From Nautiliaceae bacterium (GTDB lineage Bacteria > Campylobacterota > Campylobacteria > Campylobacterales > Nautiliaceae): 64,000 nt of DNA. The stretch is from contig JALVVX010000025.1 in the NCBI GenBank assembly GCA_027038555.1, positions 26,954 to 90,953 of the forward strand, read 5' to 3'. This document shows positions 1 through 8,524 of this stretch, piece by piece (position 1 is the first letter of the stretch; each line of letters starts with the position of its first letter). Under the pieces are notes generated by a model, which was given only the letters and a program-made list of their open reading frames with translations, made no database searches and was not told the origin of the DNA. Both the position numbers and the translations under genes were made by a program.

Positions 1-420
1 AGAATTGGTGAAGCTGTTAATATAAAACTTGATGATATAAAAGGAGGATGGATAAGCATTACAGGAAAAGGCGCTAAAACAAGAATGCTTCCGATTCACC
101 CGAAACTTAAAGAAATTATCAAAAAATATATTGAAACTTATAAACCGAAAAAATATCTTTTTGAAAAAGACGGTATTCAAATAAACGATGCAAAGCTCAG
201 ATATATAATCCAAAAACCTTTTAAAAAAATCGGTATCCACATAACACCACATCAGTTAAGACACTCATTTGCGACTTATATGCTTGAAAAAGGTGCAAGA
301 ATAACCGATGTAAGTGAACTTTTAGGTCATGAGTTTATTTCAACAACTCAAATTTACACAAAGCTCAGCGATTCACTTAAATTAAAAAATTATTTAAAAG
401 CGCATCCGTTATGTTCGTAG
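1..420 (+). CDS. Xer-type tyrosine recombinase, C-terminal part (cut by window start)
   Basis: The reading frame is open from base 1, so the 5' end lies outside the window. The 139 visible residues are the catalytic domain of a site-specific tyrosine recombinase. Visible catalytic residues are Arg at codon 1 (in RIGEAV, the usual first Arg), a Lys in GKGAKT, His84 and Arg87 in HQLRH, His110 in LLGHEF and the nucleophile Tyr119 in TQIYTKL. Campylobacterota carry a single-subunit recombinase (XerH) that resolves chromosome dimers, and this could be it, but the N-terminal domain needed to tell XerH from an element integrase is missing. Its stop overlaps the next gene by 10 bases. Confidence 0.85.
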   Translation, partial: RIGEAVNIKLDDIKGGWISITGKGAKTRMLPIHPKLKEIIKKYIETYKPKKYLFEKDGIQINDAKLRYIIQKPFKKIGIHITPHQLRHSFATYMLEKGARITDVSELLGHEFISTTQIYTKLSDSLKLKNYLKAHPLCS

Positions 421-1286
421 AAAAATTTATAAAAACAGTTTATATCGGTTTTTATAAGGATGAAGAGTATAAACTGCTTTGCGAAATTAAAAAAAACAAT
501 AAAACAATAGAATCTTTAAAAGAAGAATTTGATTCAAAAGAAAAACTTATTGAAAGTATAAATAGATACCTTGAAGATTACGCAAGGGTATATATATCAA
601 CTTTTGTAAATTCGATAAATCAGGGAATTATACCTTCATGCAACAAAAACGAATACAAAAAAAGAGAAATTGAAATTGAAAACATCAAATATTTATGTAT
701 TAAAAACCGTTATTCTATATATGTTTCAATATATGATTTAATGAGCACAAAAAAAGAATATCCTTTTGATTTGGATTTTATTTATCCAATATTTGCCCCG
801 ATAGATTTTATGGCAAAGCACAGAAACAATACATTTTATGTATTAATTTTAAAAGAAAAAATCGCGATTATAGGATATAAAAACAATATTCCTATATTTT
901 CAGATATTTTTGAATTAAAAGAAGAAAATATAGAAAACGAAGAAGTTGAGGAAGATATAGAACTTCTTGAAGAAATAGATTTAGAAGAAGAAATCTCGCC
1001 GGATATTGAAAAAGAAGCTGAAAATATAGAATTCGAAAAAAAGCCGGAAAATTTAACTTTTACGACAATAGAGTATAATATAATTAAAAATTTAAAAGAT
1101 GCAATTAAAGATTATTACGAAAATTATTCGGATGATTTTTTGGAAAAAATTATATTTTTAGATACCGTAAATATCGGAAAAGAGATAAAGAAATTAACCG
1201 AAGATGAACTATTGCTTGAAAGTGATATAATAAATTTCGATTTACTTAAAACTTTAAATATATTAAGCGAGAGGGAAAATGTATAG
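411..1286 (+). CDS. Uncharacterised acidic cytoplasmic protein, possibly PilM/GspL-like
   Basis: A 291-residue protein without a signal peptide or membrane segment. The first 160 residues are mixed alpha/beta, residues about 165-205 are extremely Glu-rich, and the rest is helical. It overlaps the recombinase by 10 bases and the next gene by 8. The two following genes each carry one N-terminal membrane helix and a periplasmic coiled coil, the arrangement of PilN/PilO or GspL/GspM. By position this gene would be the cytoplasmic PilM/GspL-like partner, as in the Cts DNA-uptake systems of Campylobacter. No ATPase motif of PilM is evident. The assignment rests on context, not on a recognised domain. 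Confidence 0.5.
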   Translation: MFVEKFIKTVYIGFYKDEEYKLLCEIKKNNKTIESLKEEFDSKEKLIESINRYLEDYARVYISTFVNSINQGIIPSCNKNEYKKREIEIENIKYLCIKNRYSIYVSIYDLMSTKKEYPFDLDFIYPIFAPIDFMAKHRNNTFYVLILKEKIAIIGYKNNIPIFSDIFELKEENIENEEVEEDIELLEEIDLEEEISPDIEKEAENIEFEKKPENLTFTTIEYNIIKNLKDAIKDYYENYSDDFLEKIIFLDTVNIGKEIKKLTEDELLLESDIINFDLLKTLNILSERENV

Positions 1287-1800
1287 TTTTACAAAACCAA
1301 AATCAAAACCTCTTTTTAAAGAAGATACAAAATTATGGCTTGTCTTTTATTTTATATCCGTGTTTTTATTTGTTTCATTTGCTCTTTTTTTACTTTTAAA
1401 AGCATATTTTTACAATAAAGACACCCAGAAATTAAACGACAATTCTCTAATTCTAAAACAAAAAATAATAAAATTAAACACCCAAAAAGAGCTAATTTTC
1501 CTTCAAAAAGCATTGTATGAAAATGTACATGTGAAAAATTCAGTAATTAAAACATCAATAAAAAATCTTCTTGATTTAATACCTGATCCAATCACACTTG
1601 ATAAATTTTTACTTTCAAAAAATAAACTCATAATTTACGGAATAACCCCGACAAAAGATGTATATAATATGCTTATGCTCCCGCCTCTTGAATCGATTTT
1701 TGAAAGTACAAAAACCTATTTTTACCAGCTTCCGAACGGATGGTATAAATTTAAATCCATAAACATAATAAAGGCAGATAATGAAAATGCCTACAATTAA
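1279..1800 (+). CDS. Single-pass membrane protein, PilN/GspL-like by context
   Basis: A 173-residue protein with a short basic cytoplasmic tail, one membrane helix at about residues 18-42, a predicted coiled stretch (about 45-75) and a small C-terminal domain. This topology matches bitopic inner-membrane platform proteins of type IV pilus, type II secretion or competence systems (PilN, PilO, GspM). It overlaps the upstream gene by 8 bases and the downstream gene by 20, indicating one operon. Sequence alone does not identify the family. Confidence 0.5.
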   Translation: MYSFTKPKSKPLFKEDTKLWLVFYFISVFLFVSFALFLLLKAYFYNKDTQKLNDNSLILKQKIIKLNTQKELIFLQKALYENVHVKNSVIKTSIKNLLDLIPDPITLDKFLLSKNKLIIYGITPTKDVYNMLMLPPLESIFESTKTYFYQLPNGWYKFKSINIIKADNENAYN

Positions 1801-2371
1801 TTTAAAAAAATTGAAATTACCAAAAATCAAGGTTTACGGAATAGATGTTATAAAAAACTTTCTTTTTTTCTTTTTTTATATTATTTTAATCCTTATTATA
1901 ATTGCAACAATCTTAGCGCCAAGTGTGAAACTCTTTAAAAAAACAAAAAAAGAATATTTCCTTGCCAAAAATCAATTTGAAACCATACAAAAGCAATATC
2001 AAAAAACCTCCCAAGAGCTCAATTCTTTAAAAGATAAAAATCAAAAAATAATAAATGCTTTAACAAGAAAATTTGACATAAACAATTTTAAACTGTTTGC
2101 AAAAGAATATATGAAAATAAAATCCATTAAAAAATTAAAAACCGAACCTTATAAAGAAAAATTTATAAAAACTTCTTATTTGATTGAAGCAAACATCAAA
2201 TCACCGAAAGATTTTTATGATTTTATAGACGCAAGCAAAAATTATAAAAACTTAATAAGAATATATTTTCCGTTTAATTTTGTAAAAAACGACAAAGATA
2301 TAAATTTGACTTTTAAAATTGATGTTTATAATCTCAAAAACAAATTAAATGCAGAAGAAAAAGCCCACTGA
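1781..2371 (+). CDS. Single-pass membrane protein, PilO/GspM-like by context
   Basis: A 196-residue, very basic protein. Residues 1-23 are cytoplasmic, about 24-47 are a membrane helix rich in Phe and Ile, and about 52-95 are a coiled coil followed by a periplasmic domain. It is the last gene of the recombinase-linked run. Like the previous gene it has PilO/GspM topology. Its 3' end overlaps the convergent flavoprotein gene by 46 bases. No secretin, assembly ATPase or pilin gene is visible nearby, so the function is inferred only from topology and order. Confidence 0.5.
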   Translation: MKMPTINLKKLKLPKIKVYGIDVIKNFLFFFFYIILILIIIATILAPSVKLFKKTKKEYFLAKNQFETIQKQYQKTSQELNSLKDKNQKIINALTRKFDINNFKLFAKEYMKIKSIKKLKTEPYKEKFIKTSYLIEANIKSPKDFYDFIDASKNYKNLIRIYFPFNFVKNDKDINLTFKIDVYNLKNKLNAEEKAH

Positions 2372-3432
2372 AAATTGTATCCTCCAAGCTCGCCTGTAAC
2401 ATCCAATACCTCACCTATAAAATAAAGTCCTTTTACTTTTTTGCTTTGCATATCAAAACCAATTTCCGATACATCGACTCCTCCTTTTGTAACTTCTGCT
2501 CTTTCAAAACCAAATGTCCCAGCAGGTGCAAATCTGTAATTTTCAAGGAGTTTGAGTTTATCAAAATCATTTTTTGTTAAGTATTTGACTTTTTTGTCTT
2601 CTAAATTTATAACATTTAAAAATTCTTTAATAAATCTTTTAGGAAGCGGAAGCTGAGTTGAAATCTGTCTATTTGGGTTTTTGAGATATTGTTTTATATT
2701 TTTCAAAAATGATATCTCAATAAAACCCTTATCCCACCACAATGATGCATTAAGTATAGCAGGCCCTGTAATTCCTCTGTGTGAGAAAAGAATGTTTTGA
2801 TTAAATATTTTATTATTGACTCTAACTTCTGCCATAAAAGAGATTCCACTAAGTTTTTTAAACCACTCTTCTTGTTTTTGTACTGTTAAACCAACCAAAG
2901 CAGGTTTGAGAGTAACAATATTATGACCAAATTTTTCGGCGATTTTATACCCGATATCGCTTGCACCAAGTTTTTTAAAACTCACCCCTCCGCTTGCAAT
3001 TACGACTTTTTTGGCTTTTATATCGCCTTTATTGGTTTTAATAATAAAACACTCTTTTTTCTCAATACCCAACACTTCGGTATCTGTCTGTATGTTTTTA
3101 ACGTTTTTTTTAAAATAATTTAAAAGCTCGTCACTTGAATCAAAAAAATACTGATTTTTTTTAAGCTCTTTTACTTTTAGATTATTATTTTTTAACCATT
3201 TCAAAAACGCTTTGTTATCAAAATTTTTTAAAATCTCTTTTACAAATTTTTCATCTCCTCTGTAATTTTTAAAACTTAAAATTTTGTTTGTTATATTGCA
3301 TTTACCACCACCACTTACCTTTATTTTAGCGCCTATTTGATGGTTGTGTTCCAACAAAAGATAATTGGTTTTTAACAAATCGGCCAAAAAAAGCCCGCTT
3401 GCCCCGCCTCCGATTATTATGACATCATACAA
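2326..3432 (-). CDS. HI0933/YhiN-family FAD-dependent oxidoreductase
   Basis: A 368-residue flavoprotein of the HI0933 (YhiN/BaiN-like) family. It shows the N-terminal dinucleotide-binding fold (IIGGGASGLFLAD), the family motif VSGGGKCNITN near residue 40, an ASGG segment near residue 147 and the C-terminal FAD-contact region GEVLDVTGELGGYNFQ. Family members are predicted NAD(P)H-dependent reductases, and most have no assigned substrate. It is transcribed alone and convergent with the pilus-like genes, sharing 46 bases of 3' end with them. Confidence 0.85.
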   Translation of the reverse strand: MYDVIIIGGGASGLFLADLLKTNYLLLEHNHQIGAKIKVSGGGKCNITNKILSFKNYRGDEKFVKEILKNFDNKAFLKWLKNNNLKVKELKKNQYFFDSSDELLNYFKKNVKNIQTDTEVLGIEKKECFIIKTNKGDIKAKKVVIASGGVSFKKLGASDIGYKIAEKFGHNIVTLKPALVGLTVQKQEEWFKKLSGISFMAEVRVNNKIFNQNILFSHRGITGPAILNASLWWDKGFIEISFLKNIKQYLKNPNRQISTQLPLPKRFIKEFLNVINLEDKKVKYLTKNDFDKLKLLENYRFAPAGTFGFERAEVTKGGVDVSEIGFDMQSKKVKGLYFIGEVLDVTGELGGYNFQWAFSSAFNLFLRL

Positions 3433-3472
3433 ATGAGACCTTTTTGTTAAAATTATACTAAAAAGGCGGTTT

Positions 3473-3847
3473 ATGAAAACAAGAATCTATTACGACTCGA
3501 CAGATGCCGGAGGGATAGTATATCATACGGAATATATCAAATTCTGTGAACAGGCAAGAAGCGAAATATTTTTTGAACATAATATTTTTTTTGAAAATGA
3601 AGGATATGTGGTAAAAAACATTAAAGCAAATTATATAAGCAGTGCAAAACTGGGAGATATTATAGAAATCAAAACTTTCATAACAGATATAAAAAACGCC
3701 TCAGTATTGGTCCATCAGGAAATATATAAAGAATCAAAAAAAATATTTGAAGCCGATATAAAACTTGCTTACATAAAAAACTCAAAAATTTCAAAAATCC
3801 CCGAAAATCATTTAAAGGTGCTTAATGAATACAAAATCGAAGGGTAA
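3473..3847 (+). CDS. YbgC-family acyl-CoA thioesterase
   Basis: A 124-residue single hot-dog-fold protein. The signature STDAGGIVYHTEY puts the catalytic Asp at residue 11 and a conserved His at 18, as in YbgC thioesterases associated with the Tol-Pal system and phospholipid metabolism. It hydrolyses acyl-CoA or acyl-ACP thioesters in the cytoplasm. No tol genes are visible nearby. A ribosome binding site is recognisable just before the ATG. It overlaps yraN by 23 bases, so the two are co-expressed. Confidence 0.85.
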   Translation: MKTRIYYDSTDAGGIVYHTEYIKFCEQARSEIFFEHNIFFENEGYVVKNIKANYISSAKLGDIIEIKTFITDIKNASVLVHQEIYKESKKIFEADIKLAYIKNSKISKIPENHLKVLNEYKIEG

Positions 3848-4172
3848 TATAGGTGAAGACATTGCATGCAAATTTTTAGAAGACAAGAATTTTAAAATAC
3901 TTGATAGAAATTTCTATTTTAAAGGCGGTGAAATAGATATAATCGCATATAAAAACAATACTTTGCATTTTATAGAAGTTAAAAGCGGTTTTGGTTTTGA
4001 GCCTATTTACAATATTACACCATCTAAAATCAAAAGGATTATAAAGGGCGCTTATATTTATATGAGGCAAAAGGGTTTTACCTCATCTCCTTTTTGTATC
4101 GATGCAATTATCGTTAAAGGAGAGTCGGTTGAAAATTATTCGATTGAATATTTTCCGAATCTCACTTTATAA
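3825..4172 (+). CDS. YraN/UPF0102-family nuclease-fold protein
   Basis: A 115-residue protein with the KGNIGEDIACKFL start typical of the UPF0102 (YraN) family and the PD-(D/E)XK-like core: GEIDII at residues 35-40 and FIEVKS at 49-54. Biochemical function is unsettled; the fold resembles Holliday-junction resolvases. The start is inside the thioesterase gene, so translation is probably coupled. Length is normal for the family. Confidence 0.9.
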   Translation: MNTKSKGNIGEDIACKFLEDKNFKILDRNFYFKGGEIDIIAYKNNTLHFIEVKSGFGFEPIYNITPSKIKRIIKGAYIYMRQKGFTSSPFCIDAIIVKGESVENYSIEYFPNLTL

Positions 4173-4184
4173 AAAGGAGAAAGG

Positions 4185-4229
4185 ATGAAAAAGGGGGTAA
4201 TGAAATTATATGAGATAAATGTTAAATAA
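4185..4229 (+). other. Possible 14-codon small ORF with strong ribosome binding site
   Basis: Immediately after yraN, an AAAAAGGAGAAAGG stretch precedes ATG and 14 codons (MKKGVMKLYEINVK) before TAA. The ribosome binding site is better than that of many real genes here. It could be a translated small protein, a leader, or the remnant of a lost gene. There is no other support. Confidence 0.25.
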
Positions 4230-4274
4230 ATATTAAATTTGTAAAATTTATGTAATATTTCCATAAATTTTATA

Positions 4275-6362
4275 TCATATATATGGCTGTGGCATTCCAT
4301 AATAATAACCTTGGGCATAATCTACACCAATTTCTATCAATTTATTATGTGTTTTTTCATCTTCCACAAATTCGGCTACTGTTTTTATACCGTTTCTTTT
4401 CGCAAAATCGGTAATCATTTTAACAATTTGATATGATTTGTTATCACATAAAATTTTTTTTATCAAACTGCCGTCTATTTTAATAAAATCGATGTTCAAA
4501 TTCAAAATATGCGCAAAATTAGAATATCCGCTTCCAAAATCATCCAAAGCGATTTTAATATTTTTCCTTTTTGCAATATTTATAAAATTTTTTATATATT
4601 CATAATCATCAATTGCTTCACTTTCAAGTATTTCAAATGTAACTTTTTTCAAAATATCATCTTCTTTATATTTATTAAAAACCTTTTTCATCAAATCATA
4701 ATCCATTATATCTTCTATTGAAAGATTAAGGCTAAATTTAATATCTTTATCCTTTAAATAATCATATGCTTTGTTAAACATCATTAAGGTTAATTCACTG
4801 TAAAGTTTATTTTCTTTTGCAATTTCAAGATAAGGAACAATCGATTCGATTTTATCATCGTTTTTAATTCTGGCTAATACTTCGTATTTTATTATTTTAT
4901 TGTCTTTTAATCTGATTATAGGTTGAAAATAAGGATAAATGTCATTTTTTTTCAATGCATTAAACAAAACATTATATTTTTTTATATTCTCTTTTATTTT
5001 ATTCCTTATATCAAGATGGGGTGTATATTTTAATATACTCCTTCTTCTGTCTTTTTTAGTGGCTTTAAGTGCAATATCCGCATTTTCAAGCAGCGGTTTA
5101 ATTTCGGCAATTCCTATACTTATCGAAATTTCAACATTTATGTTTTTAATTTTGAAAACCGTTTTTTCAATATTTTGCTTAAATAAAAAAGCCAATTTCA
5201 TTGAATCATATAAATTCTTCTCATATAATATTCCAAAATCATCTGACCCAAGCCGGTAAACCTTTGCATTTATATGTTCATGAGCTATTTTTGTAATATG
5301 CTGAGCCAGTTTTTTGAGTAGTAAATCACCGTTTTTAGAACCGTAAATATCATTAAAATTTTTAAATCTGTCTATATTTAAAATAAGTAAAGCGGGATTA
5401 TCTATTTTTTTTACATCTTTATTGAATTTCATTCTGTTTAAAAGACCTGTTAAATAATCAAGATTAATAATATTTTTTAATTTATTCAAAGTTTTTTTCA
5501 GTTTTATTTTATCCTTTTCTCTTTTTATCAATAAAACAGCTATCAATAAAACTATTAAAATAACAAAAAAAATTAACAAATAAGAAAAATATTTAAAATA
5601 CTTTATTTTTTTTTGCTCAATAATAAAAATATGATTTTTTATCTGTTTAAGTTTGTTTAATGCTTTTTCATCTATTATTTTTTTTAGAAGTTTAATATAT
5701 TTCGGATACGTTTTTAAAACAACGTCGGTATGTATCATAAAAAGATTTTTAAATCTGTTTATTTTAGGGTTTTCAGATGTATAATTTTTAATAAAACTTA
5801 TATTGTTAATAATTAAATCTGTATCTATTGCATTTTTACTTAAAAGCAGTGATGTAACAAAAGAATTTACTTTTTGATAAAAAATATAATCGTTTATGTT
5901 TAATTTGTTGTTTCTGATTTCTTCAAAAATAATATTACCCAATCTGTTTAATTCACTGTTAAAAAATATTATTGAATTTTTCAATGCGGAATTGTATGTT
6001 TGAAAAGTATAAACATATTTTACTTTTTTATATGTCATTTGTTTATATGTCAAAAACTCATTATAATCTTTTGGAAAAAGATTATTAAATTCAAATCTCA
6101 AAATATCATTTATATCTTCTTCCATACTTTTTATCGCTCTAATTATTTTATCATTATCATAATATAAAAAAACATTACTTTTTAAAATTTCATAATTTAA
6201 CCTAAGCTCAGTTGCCCTTAATTTTTCAAGAGAAGTAATTATTTTTTCACTTTTTAATAAATAGTTTTGTGTATAAGAATTAAAATATAAAATACTGAAA
6301 ATAACAATAAATCCTAAAATTCCTATTTCTATTATATTGCGGTATTTTTTGTAAAAATTCAT
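4275..6362 (-). CDS. Membrane GGDEF-EAL cyclic-di-GMP signalling protein
   Basis: A 695-residue protein with a membrane helix at about 10-30, a periplasmic sensor region of about 220 residues, a second helix at about 255-279, then GGDEF and EAL domains. The GGDEF site near residue 371 reads GSDDF, a departure that may weaken cyclase activity. The EAL domain keeps its key motifs: EVLAR near 492 (a common EAL variant), the ILESE acidic pair, DDFGSG near 605 and KIDGSLI. Cyclic-di-GMP phosphodiesterase is therefore the likelier activity, with the GGDEF domain possibly regulatory. The start overlaps the cytochrome peroxidase stop by 4 bases. Confidence 0.88.
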   Translation of the reverse strand: MNFYKKYRNIIEIGILGFIVIFSILYFNSYTQNYLLKSEKIITSLEKLRATELRLNYEILKSNVFLYYDNDKIIRAIKSMEEDINDILRFEFNNLFPKDYNEFLTYKQMTYKKVKYVYTFQTYNSALKNSIIFFNSELNRLGNIIFEEIRNNKLNINDYIFYQKVNSFVTSLLLSKNAIDTDLIINNISFIKNYTSENPKINRFKNLFMIHTDVVLKTYPKYIKLLKKIIDEKALNKLKQIKNHIFIIEQKKIKYFKYFSYLLIFFVILIVLLIAVLLIKREKDKIKLKKTLNKLKNIINLDYLTGLLNRMKFNKDVKKIDNPALLILNIDRFKNFNDIYGSKNGDLLLKKLAQHITKIAHEHINAKVYRLGSDDFGILYEKNLYDSMKLAFLFKQNIEKTVFKIKNINVEISISIGIAEIKPLLENADIALKATKKDRRRSILKYTPHLDIRNKIKENIKKYNVLFNALKKNDIYPYFQPIIRLKDNKIIKYEVLARIKNDDKIESIVPYLEIAKENKLYSELTLMMFNKAYDYLKDKDIKFSLNLSIEDIMDYDLMKKVFNKYKEDDILKKVTFEILESEAIDDYEYIKNFINIAKRKNIKIALDDFGSGYSNFAHILNLNIDFIKIDGSLIKKILCDNKSYQIVKMITDFAKRNGIKTVAEFVEDEKTHNKLIEIGVDYAQGYYYGMPQPYI

Positions 6363-7273
6363 CTGAATTTTCCCAAATCAGGCTGTTTACCCGTAAAAGT
6401 TTTCAAAAATGCTTCAATAGCATTAATTTCATCAGATTTTAATTCGATTCCCAAATTATAATACCCCATTTTTTTAATAGCTTCTTTAAGTGTCTCGGCA
6501 CTGCCATCATGAAAATAAGGGGCCGTAAGAGCTATATTTCTAAGTGTCGGAACTTTATATACACATCTGTCCGCAGGATTGTGAGTGATTTCATATCTGT
6601 CGTCTATGCAATTTTTGTAAGAAATTATAAGCCCCATTTTCTGAAAAGAATTTCCTCCGATATTTACACCGTTATGGCAGGTAATACACCCGTAACTTTT
6701 AAAAAGAATTTTTCCTTTCATCTCAAGCGGAGTCAGTTTTGCCTTGCCCTTTAAATACAAATCAAATTTGCAATCAGGAGTTATTAAAGATTTTTCAAAT
6801 TCTGCAATTGCATCTGCTATCATATCGGCGGTAATATAATCAGTATGATATATTTTTTTAAACAATTTCTTATAAACACCTATGGTATTTACAGTTTTTT
6901 CAACTTCTTTTTTATCCATATCCATTTCAAAATTAGAATGAAGCGGACCAAAAACCTGCTCTTTTAAATCTTGTGCCCTTCCGTTCCAAAATTGTCTGAA
7001 ATTAAAAACCGCATTTAATACAGTAGGTGAGTTAACCCTTCCTTTTCTGCCAAATACGCCAATTGATACTTTTCTTTTATCAGCCCATCCTTCACTTGGT
7101 TTATGGCATGACATACATGAGATTTTTTTATCTTTTGAAAGTCTTGGGTCTGTAAACAGATACATACCAAGCTTTGCTTTTTGTCTGTCATACTTAATCT
7201 TTTCAGGTATCGGCTTAATCATTGAATCTGCAAACAACAAATTAAAAAAAATTAAAATAAAAATTTTTTTCAT
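6359..7273 (-). CDS. Di-haem cytochrome c peroxidase
   Basis: A 304-residue periplasmic protein of the CcpA/MauG family that reduces hydrogen peroxide with electrons from c-type cytochromes. A Sec signal peptide covers about residues 1-16. Two haem-binding CXXCH motifs are visible: CMSCH near residue 51 (peroxidatic haem) and CITCH near 195 (electron-transfer haem). The segment CVYKVPTLRNI near 235 is also family-typical. It overlaps mnmD and the GGDEF-EAL gene by 4 bases each, placing it in a five-gene minus-strand run that starts at recJ. Confidence 0.93.
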   Translation of the reverse strand: MKKIFILIFFNLLFADSMIKPIPEKIKYDRQKAKLGMYLFTDPRLSKDKKISCMSCHKPSEGWADKRKVSIGVFGRKGRVNSPTVLNAVFNFRQFWNGRAQDLKEQVFGPLHSNFEMDMDKKEVEKTVNTIGVYKKLFKKIYHTDYITADMIADAIAEFEKSLITPDCKFDLYLKGKAKLTPLEMKGKILFKSYGCITCHNGVNIGGNSFQKMGLIISYKNCIDDRYEITHNPADRCVYKVPTLRNIALTAPYFHDGSAETLKEAIKKMGYYNLGIELKSDEINAIEAFLKTFTGKQPDLGKFR

Positions 7274-8034
7274 TCATTATCCCTGTATACCCGGCATTTT
7301 GTTCTTTTTAATTTCTCTTCAAAATCTACTTTTGGAAAATTCAATTCTCTTAAAGACGCAATGGTACCTTTTCTTATTATATCGCTTTTGTGGGTATAAA
7401 GCTTAAATCCAAGCTTATACAAAGCACATCTTACAGGTGTGGCAACACTGTATGTGGTAATAATTCCTTTTGGATTTAAGATTTTTTTCAAATCTCTGAA
7501 ATATTCTAATGTCCATAGTTCTTTATTTACTTTTGGAGAAAATGCATCCTGATATACAATATGAATATCTTCTAAATTTTTGATATATTCTCTTGCATCT
7601 TCATTTGCAACTTCTATCTCTACAAAATCGTCTTTATAATATAAATCTTTACTGACTGAATCAATTATATGTCTTATTTCATCAAACTCTTTTGGATATT
7701 TAAAATTTATGAGTGATTTAATCAACTCAACATCAAGTTCGGGAGAATAAATCTTTAATTTTTTATTTTTTGGTCTATTTAAAATTGATACAAAAGTATT
7801 ATACCCAAGCCCGAAACATATATCGAGTATCCTTATTTCATCGCCAAAATCATCCGCCATCTCTTCCATAACGCAGACGTGTTTATAATATGTCTCTTTC
7901 AAAGCCCCCTCGCTTGAATGGTAACATTCGTTGTATTCTAAACTTTTTAAGGTATAGGTATTATCTTTTGTTTTTACTTTTTGATATTTGTTATTTATTA
8001 TTTGTGTATTTATTTTTTTATTCTCCAATCTCAA
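7270..8034 (-). CDS. mnmD: tRNA (mnm5s2U34)-forming methyltransferase MnmD
   Basis: A SAM-dependent methyltransferase of the DUF752/MnmC N-terminal family. It makes the last methylation of mnm5(s2)U at the tRNA wobble position. Motifs: EYNECYHSSEGAL near the N-terminus, the SAM-binding LDICFGLGYNTF, and VYQDAFSPKVN around the catalytic region. The oxidase half of bifunctional MnmC is absent, so this is a stand-alone MnmD. The longest frame begins with TTG inside a 7-bp repeat array that also encodes its first residues, so the exact start is uncertain; the conserved part begins around residue 18. Confidence 0.88.
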   Translation of the reverse strand: MRLENKKINTQIINNKYQKVKTKDNTYTLKSLEYNECYHSSEGALKETYYKHVCVMEEMADDFGDEIRILDICFGLGYNTFVSILNRPKNKKLKIYSPELDVELIKSLINFKYPKEFDEIRHIIDSVSKDLYYKDDFVEIEVANEDAREYIKNLEDIHIVYQDAFSPKVNKELWTLEYFRDLKKILNPKGIITTYSVATPVRCALYKLGFKLYTHKSDIIRKGTIASLRELNFPKVDFEEKLKRTKCRVYRDNE

Positions 8035-8057
8035 TTCTCAATTCTCCATTCTCAATT
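8021..8057. repeat. 7-bp tandem repeat at the gene junction before mnmD
   Basis: Read on the plus strand, TTCTC(A/C)A-type heptamers run in tandem with few changes. On the coding (minus) strand the unit is TGAGAAT/TGGAGAAT, which supplies purine-rich ribosome-binding-like sequence and start codons between the cyclic-nucleotide-binding gene and mnmD. Confidence 0.85.
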
Positions 8058-8059
8058 TA

Positions 8060-8524
8060 TCAATCATTCTCCACAACTTCTACAAGAGCATTAAAAAGAG
8101 TAAGTATTTCACTATCCGCTTTTCGTAAATGCTTTGAGAGATTAAGACTTATCATCCAAAGCATTTTTACGGCTGTTTCCGGGTATGTATCAATTAAAGT
8201 GATAAAAGATTTATGTTCGATTTCAAGTGTCTTTATATCCGTTACGGCTTTGATGGTAGAAGTTACAAGTCCCCTGTCTATAAGGTTAATCTCTGCAAAA
8301 AACTCTTCTCCCCCGCCCTTTACACTGCTTACGACATAATCGTCTTTATATATTGAAGTTTTATATATTTCAACCTCGCCTTCAAGCAGTATAAAGGCTT
8401 TTGAAGAATACTCTCCCTCTTTTGATATTAAAGTTCCTTTTTCATAACTTTTCTCTTCGAAAAATGCCAAAACTTTTTGATACTCATCATCACTTAACGT
8501 TTTAAATATAGGATGTTCTCTCAT
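8060..8524 (-). CDS. Cyclic-nucleotide-binding-domain protein without DNA-binding domain
   Basis: A 154-residue cytoplasmic protein with a single cNMP-binding beta-barrel: EKSYEKGTLISKEGEYS, ILLEGEVEIYK, then a FAEINLIDRG phosphate-cassette-like segment and C-terminal helices. There is no helix-turn-helix, so it is not a Crp/Fnr transcription factor as it stands; it may act as a stand-alone sensor. The cassette lacks the usual FGE..L..PR spacing, so the ligand cannot be predicted. It overlaps recJ by 4 bases. The 3' end runs into the 7-bp repeat array before mnmD. Confidence 0.8.
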   Translation of the reverse strand: MREHPIFKTLSDDEYQKVLAFFEEKSYEKGTLISKEGEYSSKAFILLEGEVEIYKTSIYKDDYVVSSVKGGGEEFFAEINLIDRGLVTSTIKAVTDIKTLEIEHKSFITLIDTYPETAVKMLWMISLNLSKHLRKADSEILTLFNALVEVVEND

